From contig JAEUPF010000075.1 of the NCBI GenBank assembly GCA_016790425.1, forward strand, positions 1 to 46,613: a DNA stretch of 46,613 nucleotides, written 5' to 3'. Below the pieces are notes generated by a model. It saw nothing but the letters and a program-made list of their open reading frames with translations. It searched no databases and was not told where the DNA came from. Position numbers and translations under genes: made by a program. Below, piece by piece: positions 33,163 through 41,929 of the stretch. Source of the stretch: Rubrivivax sp. GTDB lineage: Bacteria; Pseudomonadota; Gammaproteobacteria; Burkholderiales; Burkholderiaceae_C. The first letter of the stretch is position 1. Each line of letters begins with the position of its first letter.

Positions 33163-35085
33163 ATGAACCAGAACCTTGCCGACTTCATCTGGAACGTCGC
33201 CGACGCGCTGCGCGGCCCGTTCAAGCCGTCGCTCTACGGCCGGATCATCCTGCCCTTCACGGTGCTGCGGCGGCTCGAATGCGTGCTGGAGCCGACTCGG
33301 GACGCCGTGCTCGCCCAGCACGCCAAGCTGGCCGGCACCGGCGTCGATCTCGACCTCGTGCTGCCCAACGTCGCGGCCGCGCCGTTCTACAACACCTCGA
33401 AGTACAGCCTCGCGACGCTGGGCTCGACGAGCACGCGCGCCAACCTGGAGGAGTACGTCTCGCGCTTCTCGGCCAACGCGCGGCAGATCTTCGAGCACTT
33501 CGGGTTCGACAACTGGGTGGTCAAGCTCGAACAGGCCAACCTGCTCTACCTGATCACGCAGAAGTTCGCCGCGATCGACCTGCACCCCAAGGCGCTGTCG
33601 AACCACGAGATGGGGCTCGTCTTCGAGCACCTGATCCGCAAGTTCGCCGAAGCCGCCAACGACGACGCCGGCGAGTACTTCACCCCGCGCGACGTGGTGC
33701 GTCTTGTCACGACCCTCGTCTTCGCCAACGACCACGACGCGCTCACCGGCGAGGGCATCGTGCGCACGGTATACGACTGCGCGGCCGGCACCGGCGGCTT
33801 CCTCTCGTCGGCGATCGAGCAGGTGGCCGAGTGGAACGCCGGCGCACGGCTCGTCCCCTACGCGCAGGAGCTGAACCCCGAGACCTACGCGATCTGCGTG
33901 GCCGACAAGCTCATCCAGGGCTACGACGTTCGCAACCTGAAGCTCGGCAACACGCTCTCGGGCGACCAGCTCCGCCAGGAGCGCTTCGACTACTGCCTCG
34001 CCAACCCGCCCTTCGGCGTCAAGTGGGAGATGGTGCAGAAGGTGGTGGCCGACGAGCACAAGACGCTCGGCTACGCCGGCCGCTTCGGCCCCGGCCTGCC
34101 GCGGGTGGGTGACGGCTCGCTGCTGTTCCTGATGCACCTGCTGTCCAAGCGCAAGCCGGTGGAGCTGGGTGGCACGCGTATCGGCATCATCCTGTCGGGC
34201 TCGCCTCTCTTCAACGGCGGCGCCGGCTCGGGCGAGAGCGAGATCCGGCGCTGGATTCTGGAGAACGACTGGCTCGAGGCGATCATCGCGCTGCCGACCG
34301 ACCTCTTCTACAACACCGGCATCGGCACCTACGTGTGGGTGCTGACGAATCACAAGCCCCAGGCGCGCCGCGGCAAGGTGCAGTTGCTCGACGCCACCAG
34401 CCAGCACAGCCCCATGCGCAAGAGCCTCGGCAGCAAGCGCAAGCTGATCGCGCAGGAGCAGATCGACGCCATCGCGGGCTGGCACGACGCCTTTGCCGAG
34501 TCCGACACCAGCAAGCTGTTCGGCACGGGCGACTTCGGCTACCGGCGCATCACCGTCGAGCGCCCGCTGCGGCTGCGCTTCGAGGTCACCGAGAAGAGCC
34601 TTGCGACCTACGCGGCGACCAAGGGTGCGGAGCACGTGCCGCAGTTCGCCGCGCTGACCGGCAAGGGCACCTTCGCCAACCTCGCCGAGTTCCTCGCCGC
34701 AGCGAAGGTGAAGAAGCTCGCCAAAGGCGCGCGCAAGGCCGTGCTCGACGCCTTCGGCACGCGCGACCCGGCGGCGCAGCCGGTGCCTGACATCGACGGT
34801 GGCACGCTGGCCGATCCCGAGCTGCGCGAGTTCGAGAACGTGCCGTTGAAGCAGGACATCCGCGAGTACTTTCGCCGCGAAGTGCTGCCGCATGTGCCCG
34901 ATGCCTGGATCGACGAGGACAAGCGCGACGAGAAGGATGGCCGCGTGGGCGTCGTCGGCTACGAGATCAACTTCAACCGCTACTTCTACAGGTACGTGCC
35001 GCCGCGCCCGCTGGAAGAGATCGATGCCGAGCTGAAGGCGGTGGAAGCAGAGATCGAGGCATTGCTCGGCGAAGTCGTGCGCTGA
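33163..35085 (+). CDS. hsdM: Type I restriction-modification DNA methyltransferase subunit HsdM
   Basis: 640 residues. N-terminal HsdM helical domain, then the SAM motif I CAAGTGGFL at 206-214 and catalytic NPPF at 281-284, preceded by GEYFTPRDVVRLV (170-182), all typical of N6-adenine methyltransferases. It methylates the recognition site chosen by HsdS. It ends with a helical C-terminus. The start is ATG 33163. An Abi-type gene intervenes before hsdS, so the operon is hsdM-abi-hsdS-hsdR. The codon use and GC level look like the host, so the methylase is not obviously foreign. Confidence 0.95.
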   Translation: MNQNLADFIWNVADALRGPFKPSLYGRIILPFTVLRRLECVLEPTRDAVLAQHAKLAGTGVDLDLVLPNVAAAPFYNTSKYSLATLGSTSTRANLEEYVSRFSANARQIFEHFGFDNWVVKLEQANLLYLITQKFAAIDLHPKALSNHEMGLVFEHLIRKFAEAANDDAGEYFTPRDVVRLVTTLVFANDHDALTGEGIVRTVYDCAAGTGGFLSSAIEQVAEWNAGARLVPYAQELNPETYAICVADKLIQGYDVRNLKLGNTLSGDQLRQERFDYCLANPPFGVKWEMVQKVVADEHKTLGYAGRFGPGLPRVGDGSLLFLMHLLSKRKPVELGGTRIGIILSGSPLFNGGAGSGESEIRRWILENDWLEAIIALPTDLFYNTGIGTYVWVLTNHKPQARRGKVQLLDATSQHSPMRKSLGSKRKLIAQEQIDAIAGWHDAFAESDTSKLFGTGDFGYRRITVERPLRLRFEVTEKSLATYAATKGAEHVPQFAALTGKGTFANLAEFLAAAKVKKLAKGARKAVLDAFGTRDPAAQPVPDIDGGTLADPELREFENVPLKQDIREYFRREVLPHVPDAWIDEDKRDEKDGRVGVVGYEINFNRYFYRYVPPRPLEEIDAELKAVEAEIEALLGEVVR

Positions 35086-35110
35086 AGCGCAAGGCGTCGA
35101 ACGAGGGTTG

Positions 35111-35147
35111 TTCTGTAATACACAGAATGCTCGGGAGCGGGCATAAT
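35111..35147 (+). promoter_or_regulatory. Promoter with palindrome upstream of the abi RNA
   Basis: A -35-like TACACA (35119-35124) and a -10-like CATAAT (35142-35147) are separated by 17 bases. The palindrome TTCTGT-AATAC-ACAGAA (35111-35127) straddles the -35 and could be an operator. The stretch is AT-richer than its surroundings. Predicted transcription start is near 35154. Confidence 0.6.
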
Positions 35148-35153
35148 CATGGC

Positions 35154-35206
35154 CAACAACACCCGCCACGCCTCTCAACGATGCGCACCCCGGCGGGTTT
35201 CTTTTT
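35154..35206 (+). ncRNA. Small terminator-like structured RNA upstream of the Abi gene (abiF-RNA-like)
   Basis: After an A/C-rich 5' end (AACAACACCC), ACCCGCC (35161-35167) pairs exactly with GGCGGGT (35192-35198) across a 24-base loop, followed by TTTCTTTTT (about 35198-35205), a Rho-independent terminator form. A promoter lies directly upstream. I recall a motif called abiF RNA from comparative searches, found upstream of abiF genes with this layout, and later reports of RNA antitoxins for such proteins; I cannot confirm a covariance match here. The RNA would be about 50 nt. Confidence 0.65.
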
Positions 35207-35247
35207 GTCCGCGCGCAACGTGGTCGCCAAGGCGAAGGGGGTGACCG

Positions 35248-36159
35248 ATGAAGTACGCCAAGCCGGCTCTCTCGGTGGCCGAGCAGCTTGCCCTACTCCA
35301 GCGGCGCGGCATGGTGGTCAACCACGAGGCTGACGCAGCGCGCTTGCTTCAGCACGTCAACTACTACCGCCTGCGCGGCTACTGGCTACCCTTCGAGGAG
35401 AGCTACGCGCCAGGCGCCAACCACCGCTTTCGGACTGGCACCACCTTCGAGCAGGTGAGTGGCCGCTACACCTTCGACCGCCAGTTACGCCTGCTGGTGC
35501 TTGATGCGATCGAGCGCATCGAGGTCTCGTTCCGCGCCAACTGGGCGCTCGTCCTCGCGCTGCGCCACGGGCCGCACGCGTTCGAAGACCCGAACCGGTT
35601 CTGGCGGCAGGACAGGCACGCACACTGCCTCAGTGAACTGGACGAAGAGTTGGCCCGGAGCAAGGAGACCTTCGTCGTCCACTACCAGCGGCACTACGAC
35701 GACCCCGCCCGGCCGCCGGTGTGGGCGGTGTGCGAGGTCATGACGCTGGGCCAGCTCTCGAAGTGGCTGGACAACCTCAAGGCGCGCCCGGATCGCCAGG
35801 CCATCGCCGCCGCCTATGGCATTGACGAGCAACTGCTGTGCTCGTTCGCGCACCACCTGAGCTACGTACGCAACCTCTGCGCCCACCACGCGCGCTTGTA
35901 CAACCGCGGCCTCACGCTAACGTTCAAGCTGCCCCGCAGGCCAGCGCCGCTGGCTGCGGCCATGAACCCTCGAGCCGACCGGCGCTTGTACAACACGCTG
36001 GCCACGATGCAGTACCTAATGGCGCGCATCAGCCCTGGACACAGTTGGACGGCCCGGCTCTTCGATCTTCTGGACCAGCATCCCGACGTGTCCGGGTCTG
36101 AGATGGGGTTTCCGGAGGATTGGCGGCAGCGTGAGGTTTGGGCCGAGGGCCGGGCATGA
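35248..36159 (+). CDS. Abi_2/AbiF-family HEPN abortive-infection protein
   Basis: 303 residues of the Abi_2 (AbiD/AbiF) family: LSVAEQLALLQRRGMVV at the N-terminus, HVNYYRLRGYWLPFE (36-50), RYTFDRQLRLLVLDAIERIE (73-92), and LSYVRNLCAHHARLYNR (204-220). The last holds the R-x4-H HEPN ribonuclease motif, Arg208 and His213. It probably kills or arrests infected cells by cutting RNA, held in check by the upstream small RNA. AAGGGGGTGA precedes the ATG at 35248. The hsdS start overlaps its stop (ATGA), so it is built into the restriction operon. RNA target unknown. Confidence 0.88.
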   Translation: MKYAKPALSVAEQLALLQRRGMVVNHEADAARLLQHVNYYRLRGYWLPFEESYAPGANHRFRTGTTFEQVSGRYTFDRQLRLLVLDAIERIEVSFRANWALVLALRHGPHAFEDPNRFWRQDRHAHCLSELDEELARSKETFVVHYQRHYDDPARPPVWAVCEVMTLGQLSKWLDNLKARPDRQAIAAAYGIDEQLLCSFAHHLSYVRNLCAHHARLYNRGLTLTFKLPRRPAPLAAAMNPRADRRLYNTLATMQYLMARISPGHSWTARLFDLLDQHPDVSGSEMGFPEDWRQREVWAEGRA

Positions 36160-37496
36160 AGCAGCAGCACCTCAAGGTTCCCTCGCACTGGAAGGTGCTT
36201 GCGCTGGCGCGCATCTGTCTCTCAAAGTGCGACGGCCCTTTCGGCAGCTCGATCAAGAGCGAGAACTACGTTGCTGCCGGCGTTCGCGTCATTCGACTTC
36301 AGAACATCGGGGCCGGAGAGTTCCGAGATGCTGACGCCGCATACCTGGACGAAGACTATGTGCGCACACGGATCGGCGACGGCCATTGGGTCGAACCGAA
36401 TGACGTGCTGATGGCAGGACTCGGTGACGAAAACAACCCGCTGGGCAGAACTTGCGTTGCGCCTCCGGGATTGGGCCGGGCGATCGTGAAGGCCGATTGC
36501 TATCGACTTCGACTCGACAATACCCGCGCAGAGCCCGCCTTCGTGTCTTTACAGCTCGCGTCCACGTCGGTCGCGGAGTGCGGTGCGATGGCCACGGGTT
36601 CGACCCGTCAGCGCCTGAATCTCGGGTTGGCTACGGCCCGCGTTGTCGCCCTGCCGCCCACGCTTGAGGAGCAGCGCGCCATAGTTGCGTGGAGCGAAAG
36701 AGAGGCGGCGCGCATCGGCGCCCTGATTGAGAAGAAGACCCGCTTCATCGAACTGCTGCGCGAGAAGCGGCAGGCGCAGATCACCAATTGGGTAACACGA
36801 GGTCTGGACGCGCACGCATCGCTGCAACACACCAAACACTCCTACCTCCAAGCTATACCCTCACATTGGACTGTGAAGCGGTTGAAGTACCTTTCAGATG
36901 GCCTGACCGTTGGCATCGTCGTGAACCCCTCCGAATATGTTGCGGACGAAGGGCTGCCGTTTATCTACGGCGGGGACATCTCTGAGGACGGGCTGGACCT
37001 AGTGGGTTGTCGCCGGATCGCAGTCGAGCAAAGCAATGCGAATGCGAAGACACGACTTCGCGCGGGAGATCTCGTCACGGTACGCGTTGGGGAGCCGGGA
37101 GTGACCGCGGTCGTTCCGCCGGAAGGCGAAGGCGGTAATTGCGCGTCGGTGATGCTAATCCGCAAAGGGGAATTCGACTCCGATTGGCTCTGTTTCGTAA
37201 TGAATAGTCGCATCGTCCGCCATCAGGTTGAGGTCGTGCAGTACGGCGCAGCGCAAGAGCAGTTCAACATCGGCCACGCCGTAGATTTCTTCTTGCCGTT
37301 GCCGCCGATTCATGAGCAGCGGCAGATCGCGAACATGAGCAAGGCGTATGTTGCGCGCGTTGGCGCGTTGTGCCGCCAAACCCAACGTAGCATCGACCTC
37401 CTGCGCGAACGTCGCTCCGCCCTCATCACCGCCGCAGTCACCGGCCAGATCGATGTGCGCGCCGAGCATCCAGCCGAGGACTTGGAACCGGCGTGA
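36156..37496 (+). CDS. hsdS: Type I restriction-modification specificity subunit HsdS
   Basis: 446 residues with two target-recognition domains and two conserved helical spacers: LPPTLEEQRAIVAWSEREAARIGALI with ELLREKRQAQITNWVTRGLD, and PPIHEQRQIANMSKAYVARV with DLLRERRSALITAAVTGQID. TRD1 spans about 10-165 and TRD2 about 230-385. It sets the bipartite target site. The ATG at 36156 overlaps the Abi stop; the stop overlaps the hsdR GTG. The DNA here is visibly AT-richer and uses rarer codons than hsdM and hsdR around it, in keeping with the domain exchange common in this subunit. Confidence 0.93.
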   Translation: MKQQHLKVPSHWKVLALARICLSKCDGPFGSSIKSENYVAAGVRVIRLQNIGAGEFRDADAAYLDEDYVRTRIGDGHWVEPNDVLMAGLGDENNPLGRTCVAPPGLGRAIVKADCYRLRLDNTRAEPAFVSLQLASTSVAECGAMATGSTRQRLNLGLATARVVALPPTLEEQRAIVAWSEREAARIGALIEKKTRFIELLREKRQAQITNWVTRGLDAHASLQHTKHSYLQAIPSHWTVKRLKYLSDGLTVGIVVNPSEYVADEGLPFIYGGDISEDGLDLVGCRRIAVEQSNANAKTRLRAGDLVTVRVGEPGVTAVVPPEGEGGNCASVMLIRKGEFDSDWLCFVMNSRIVRHQVEVVQYGAAQEQFNIGHAVDFFLPLPPIHEQRQIANMSKAYVARVGALCRQTQRSIDLLRERRSALITAAVTGQIDVRAEHPAEDLEPA

Positions 37497-40400
37497 GCAA
37501 GATCCACCACGAGTGCGAACTTGAGCGGCACATCGTCGAGCAGCTCGACGCCGCCGACTGGCTGGTCGGCGACTCCACCGGCTATGACCGCGCCCGTGCC
37601 CTTTATCCCGAAGACGTGATCGGCTGGCTGCGCGACAGCCAGCCCCAGGCGTGGGCCAGGCTCGAAGCGCTGAACGGCGCCGGCACCGAAGCTGCCGCGC
37701 TCGACCGCTTGGTGAAGATGCTGGAGAGCAAGGACGGCGGCACCGTGGAGGTCCTGCGGCGCGGCTTCGCGGTGGCCGGCGGCGGCGTGCTGGCGATGAG
37801 CCAGCCGCTGCCCGAGGACGAACGCAACGCCACCGTCATCGCCCGCTACAAGGCGAACCGGCTGCGCGTGGTGCCGCAGCTCGTCTACTCGCTCGACAAG
37901 GCCGACCGCATCGACCTCGCCTTCTTCATCAACGGCATCCCGGTGGCGACGGTGGAGTTGAAGACCGACTTCACGCAATCGGTCGAGATCGCGATGCAGC
38001 AGTACCGGAAGGACCGGCCGCCCCGGAGCGAGACCACCGGCCGCGCCGAGCCGCTGCTCGCCTTCCGCCGCGGTGCGGTGGTGCACTTCGCGATGAGCGA
38101 CAGCGACATCCGCATGAGCACCAAGCTCGCAGGTGACGCGACCTTCTTCCTGCCGTTCAACCGCGGCAACGATGGAGCAGCCGGCAACCCGCCAGGGGCG
38201 AACGGCACCTATGCGGTCGCGTTTCTGTGGGAGCGCGTGCTCCAACGCGACCAATGGCTGCGCATCGTCCACCGCTTCGTGCTGTTCGAGCGCAAGGAGG
38301 AGAAGGACGCGCAGGGGCAGAGCCACTTCCGCGAGACGCTGGTCTTCCCGCGCTTTCACCAGTGGGAGGGCGTCGGCGCGATCGTCGAGGCGGTGCGCAC
38401 CGAAGGCGTGGGCCGGCCCTACCTGATCCTGCACAGCGCGGGCTCGGGCAAGACCAACACGATCTCGTGGACGGCGCACGAGCTGATCCGTATCCGACGG
38501 CCCGACGGCGAGCCCTACTTCCACAGCGTGATCGTCGTCACCGACCGTACCGTGCTCGACAAGCAGTTGCAGGACGCCATCGCGCAGATCGAGCACCAGA
38601 CCGGCGTGGTGCGCGCGATCGACAACGAGTCGTCCAGCCTGCCCAAGAGCCAGCAGCTCGCGCAGGCGATGCTCGCTGGCACGCCGATCATCGTCTGCAC
38701 CTTGCAGACGTTTCCGCACGCGCAGAAGCTGATCCTCGGCGAGCAGAGCCTGCGCGACCGGCGCTTCGCGGTGATCATCGACGAGGCGCACAGCAGCACC
38801 GGCGGCAGCACGGCCGACGACCTGCGCTACGTGCTCACCGGCCAGAGCGAGGAGGAGTGGGCGCGCCTGGGCGCCGACGAGCGGCTGTCACTCTGGCAGG
38901 CCTCGCGCGCCCGACCCGGCAACGCGAGCTACTTCGCCTTCACGGCGACGCCGAAGCACAGCACGCTGAGCCTGTTCGGCCGGCCGCGCGACCCGGCGCT
39001 CCCGCCGAGCAAGGACAACCCGCCGGTGCCCTTCCACCTCTACACGATGCAGCAGGCGATCGAGGAAGGCTTCATCCTCGACGTGCTGGGCAACTACACG
39101 AGCTATGCATCGGCGCTGCGAGTAGGAACCCGGTTCGCCGAATCGGGCGACCGGCGCGTGGACAAGAAGAGCGCCGGGCGGGCGCTGGCGCGCTGGCTCA
39201 GCCTGCATCCGACCAGCGTCGCGCAGAAGGTGCAGCTGATCGTCGAGCACTTCCGCGGCAGCGTCGCGCACCTGCTGGGCGGGCAGGCAAAGGCGATGGT
39301 CGTCACGCCGTCGCGCGCGGCGGCAGTGAAGTACCACCTGGAACTGGGGCGGTACTGCCGCGCCCGCGGCTATGACGACGTGCATGCGATGGTGGCGTTC
39401 TCGGGCGACGTGTCCAACGCCGAGGCCAAGGAAGACGGCTTCCCCGCCAACCACGCCTTCAACGAGACCAACCTGAACCCGACGCTCAACGGCCGCGACA
39501 TGCGCAAGGCGTTCGACACCCAGGAGTACCGGGTGATGATCGTCGCGAACAAGTTCCAGACCGGCTTCGACCAGCCCAAGCTGGTGGCGATGTACCTCGA
39601 CAAGAAGGTTTCGGGCGTGGAGGCCGTGCAGACGCTCTCGCGGCTGAACCGGGTGGTGCCGGGACGCGAGAAGAAGACCTTCGTCATCGACTTCGCCAAC
39701 GATCCCGACGAGGTTCTCAGCGCCTTCAAGGCGTTCTATCGCGACGCGCGGGTGTCCGACGTGCAGGACCCCAACATCGTGTACGACATCAAGCAGATGC
39801 TCGACGCGACGCTGCTGTACGAGACCGCCGAAGTGCGCGCCTTCGCCGAGGCCGTGGTGGACCCTGCCGTGACGCACCAGAAGCTCTACAGCTTGACGCA
39901 GGCGCCGACGGACCGCTTCAACACGAAGCTGAAGGCACTCAGCGAGGCGATCGAAGCCTGGGAGAGGAAGTGGCGTGAGTCGAAGGACATCGGCGACGCG
40001 GCGGCGATGGCGACCGCGGACGCCAACCGCTCGGAGCTGACCAAGGAGCGCGACAAGTTGATCGTCTTCTCCGAAGGACTCGCCAAGTTCGTGCGCACGT
40101 ACGAGTACGTGGCGCAGCTCGTGGACTTCGGCGACCCCGCGTTAGAAGGCTTTGCCAGCTTCGCACGGCTGCTGCGCAAACGGCTCAAGGGCATCACGCT
40201 GGAGCAGGTGGACCTGTCCGACCTGGCGCTGACGCACTTCAAGGTGAAGGAGAAGGCCAGGTTGTCGGGGATCACGCCCGAGGGCAAGTACCCGACGCTC
40301 GACCCGATCACCGACAACGCGCTGCGCGAGGCGCGCGACCGCGAGAAGGCGATGCTGTCGGACCTGGTGAAGCGGCTCAACGACGCGTTGGGCAAGGACA

Positions 40401-40690
40401 TCAGCGACACCGATCAAGTGGCGCTGGCGGTGCACGTGACCGAGAAGCTGCGCGGCGACGCCGTGGTGATGGCGCAGGTGCAGAACAACCGCAAGGAAGA
40501 GGCGATGAAGGCCAACCTGCCGGCGGCGGCGGTGCAGGCGATCTTCGACGCCATGAGCACGCACCAGGCGCTGGCGACGCGGCTGCTGAGCGACCAGGCG
40601 GCGCGGAAGGTGTTCGTGGATGTGGTCTACGAGATGCTGAAGCGCGGCGGCCCTGAGGGCCTGTTTGGCGGGATCGGGAGCCGCAGCTAG
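37493..40690 (+). CDS. hsdR: Type I restriction endonuclease subunit HsdR
   Basis: 1065 residues. The nuclease core is at the N-terminus: Asp141, then Glu155-x-Lys157 (VELKTD). The translocase has Walker A HSAGSGKT (314-321), DEAH at 430-433, FTATPKHS, and helicase motifs FQTGFDQPKLVAMYLDKKVSGVEAVQTLSRLNR. It cuts unmodified DNA at a distance after translocation. GTG at 37493 overlaps the hsdS stop. All catalytic motifs are intact, so the system looks active. It ends 140 bases short of tRNA-Pro. Confidence 0.95.
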   Translation: MSKIHHECELERHIVEQLDAADWLVGDSTGYDRARALYPEDVIGWLRDSQPQAWARLEALNGAGTEAAALDRLVKMLESKDGGTVEVLRRGFAVAGGGVLAMSQPLPEDERNATVIARYKANRLRVVPQLVYSLDKADRIDLAFFINGIPVATVELKTDFTQSVEIAMQQYRKDRPPRSETTGRAEPLLAFRRGAVVHFAMSDSDIRMSTKLAGDATFFLPFNRGNDGAAGNPPGANGTYAVAFLWERVLQRDQWLRIVHRFVLFERKEEKDAQGQSHFRETLVFPRFHQWEGVGAIVEAVRTEGVGRPYLILHSAGSGKTNTISWTAHELIRIRRPDGEPYFHSVIVVTDRTVLDKQLQDAIAQIEHQTGVVRAIDNESSSLPKSQQLAQAMLAGTPIIVCTLQTFPHAQKLILGEQSLRDRRFAVIIDEAHSSTGGSTADDLRYVLTGQSEEEWARLGADERLSLWQASRARPGNASYFAFTATPKHSTLSLFGRPRDPALPPSKDNPPVPFHLYTMQQAIEEGFILDVLGNYTSYASALRVGTRFAESGDRRVDKKSAGRALARWLSLHPTSVAQKVQLIVEHFRGSVAHLLGGQAKAMVVTPSRAAAVKYHLELGRYCRARGYDDVHAMVAFSGDVSNAEAKEDGFPANHAFNETNLNPTLNGRDMRKAFDTQEYRVMIVANKFQTGFDQPKLVAMYLDKKVSGVEAVQTLSRLNRVVPGREKKTFVIDFANDPDEVLSAFKAFYRDARVSDVQDPNIVYDIKQMLDATLLYETAEVRAFAEAVVDPAVTHQKLYSLTQAPTDRFNTKLKALSEAIEAWERKWRESKDIGDAAAMATADANRSELTKERDKLIVFSEGLAKFVRTYEYVAQLVDFGDPALEGFASFARLLRKRLKGITLEQVDLSDLALTHFKVKEKARLSGITPEGKYPTLDPITDNALREARDREKAMLSDLVKRLNDALGKDISDTDQVALAVHVTEKLRGDAVVMAQVQNNRKEEAMKANLPAAAVQAIFDAMSTHQALATRLLSDQAARKVFVDVVYEMLKRGGPEGLFGGIGSRS

Positions 40691-40786
40691 GGCACGAATG
40701 GCTGGCTCGAACCTAACCTTATGGGCGAGCCACAGAAGCACGCCGAATTCCGTCGCAGACTCCGTCACACGCGGCCACCCAAGCAA

Positions 40787-40819
40787 AACGGGTTAGCTCC
40801 TTGCGAGAGCTAACCCGTT
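40787..40819 (-). terminator. Rho-independent terminator downstream of tRNA-Pro
   Basis: A perfect 13-bp stem: AACGGGTTAGCTC (40787-40799) and GAGCTAACCCGTT (40807-40819) with a 7-base loop. Read on the minus strand it continues into TTTTGC, giving a short U-run, and lies 8 bases past the tRNA CCA end. On the plus strand it may also stop hsdR transcripts. Confidence 0.85.
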
Positions 40820-40827
40820 GTCATCAT

Positions 40828-40904
40828 TGGTCGGGGTGGCGGGATTCGAACTCGCGACCCCTTGCACCCCATGCAAGTGCGCTACCAGGCTGCGCTACAC
40901 CCCG
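40828..40904 (-). tRNA. tRNA-Pro (anticodon GGG)
   Basis: On the minus strand: acceptor arm CGGGGTG pairing with CACCCCG, D arm TAGCGCAGCCTGGTAGCGCA, anticodon stem CTTGC/GCAAG with loop ATGGGGT (anticodon GGG), T arm GAGTTCGAATCCC, discriminator A, and an encoded CCA (40830-40828). 77 bases, cloverleaf complete, no intron. The terminator follows at 40819-40787. It decodes CCC/CCU proline codons. Confidence 0.97.
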
Positions 40905-40988
40905 ACGAAGCGCCGGATTATACGGAGCCGGCCGCGCCGCTCTGCGCCGGCAGCGCGGTCGGCAGCGCCGCAAGCACGCGCAGCGGCT

Positions 40989-41384
40989 TCAGGGCTCGAG
41001 CAGGTCGCGGATCGACATCAGTTCGCTGCGCAGCCGCTGCACGTCGATGCCGGCCGCTTCGTCGCTCACTTCCTCGGGCAGCACGAGGGGCACTTCCACC
41101 GACGCCGAGGCGGTGCTGCGGTCGAGCAGCGCTGCATCGGCCAGCCGGTTGCGCGCACCGCTGATCGTGAAGCCCTGGTCGTACAGCAGCTCGCGGATGC
41201 GCCGCACGAGCAGCACCTCGTGGTGCTGGTAGTAGCGCCGGTTGCCGCGGCGCTTCATCGGCTTGAGCTGGCTGAACTCCTGCTCCCAGTAGCGCAGCAC
41301 ATACGGCTTGACGCCGCACAGCTCGCTGACTTCACCGATGGTGAAGTAGCGTTTGGCTGGAATGGCAGGGAGCGCTTTCTCCAT
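40989..41384 (-). CDS. MerR-family transcriptional regulator
   Basis: 131 residues. The MerR DNA-binding domain is YFTIGEVSELCGVKPYVLRYWEQEFSQLKPMKRRGNRRYYQHHEV (residues about 12-56), followed by an effector helix ILRIRELLYDQGFT-type. The C-terminus is short and lacks the metal-binding cysteines of MerR/CueR. This MerR gene beside ihfA is a common arrangement in Betaproteobacteria; its target is unknown. Start ATG 41384 is chosen; a TTG at 41393 would add three residues. It follows ihfA after 34 bases on the same strand. Confidence 0.9.
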   Translation of the reverse strand: MEKALPAIPAKRYFTIGEVSELCGVKPYVLRYWEQEFSQLKPMKRRGNRRYYQHHEVLLVRRIRELLYDQGFTISGARNRLADAALLDRSTASASVEVPLVLPEEVSDEAAGIDVQRLRSELMSIRDLLEP

Positions 41385-41418
41385 TGAAATCAATGGGATC
41401 CAACGGGAAAGCTAGACT

Positions 41419-41805
41419 CTACTCGAACTCCCCTTCTAGGGGGGTGTCTCCCTGCACCATCGCCTTCAGTTTGTGACTGGCGTGGAAAGTGACCACGTTG
41501 CGGGCCTTGATCGGGATCGACTCGCCGGTGCGCGGGTTGCGGCCCGGGCGCGGCGCCTTGCGGCGGATGTTGAAGTTGCCGAACCCGGAGAGCTTCACGT
41601 CCTGCCCGGCCACCAGCGTGGCGTGGACGATGTCGAAGAACGCCTCGACCATGTCCTTGCTCTCGCGCTTGTTGAGCCCGAGGCGGTCGAACAGCAGCCC
41701 GGCCAGCTCTGCCTTGGTGAGCGTGGGCGTCTCCAGGGTCGGCAGCAGCGCCGGCTTGCCGCCGCTGCCGCCCGCGGAAGAAACGGCTGGGATGTCTTCG
41801 GCCAT
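41419..41805 (-). CDS. ihfA: Integration host factor alpha subunit
   Basis: 128 residues, a DNA-bending histone-like protein of the HU/IHF family acting with Ihf[54 protein letters not shown], and [23 protein letters not shown] place it with the alpha subunit. It has about 28 extra residues at the N-terminus (Ser/Gly/Pro-rich) not found in E. coli IhfA. ATG 41805 with GGGGAG 8 bases upstream was chosen over the longer open frame from 41913. It is preceded by pheT after 124 bases, as in many proteobacteria. Confidence 0.95.
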   Translation of the reverse strand: MAEDIPAVSSAGGSGGKPALLPTLETPTLTKAELAGLLFDRLGLNKRESKDMVEAFFDIVHATLVAGQDVKLSGFGNFNIRRKAPRPGRNPRTGESIPIKARNVVTFHASHKLKAMVQGDTPLEGEFE

Positions 41806-41929
41806 GCGGTGATTCTCCCCTGCCCTCGGGCGCGCGCCCATGCCGCCGAAGGCCGTTTTGGGTCGCGCGCAACGCTCCGGCGGGTCTTTGCGCCGTCGCC
41901 CTGCGCGGAACACAAGCCTCGGCAGGCCC

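Noticed and set aside
32763-33224. Minus-strand frame with a protein-like C-terminus (VDFVLTTSDHDDLNAG)
   Set aside because: The rest is low-complexity, it lacks a ribosome site and it overlaps the XRE remnant. I recognise no family.
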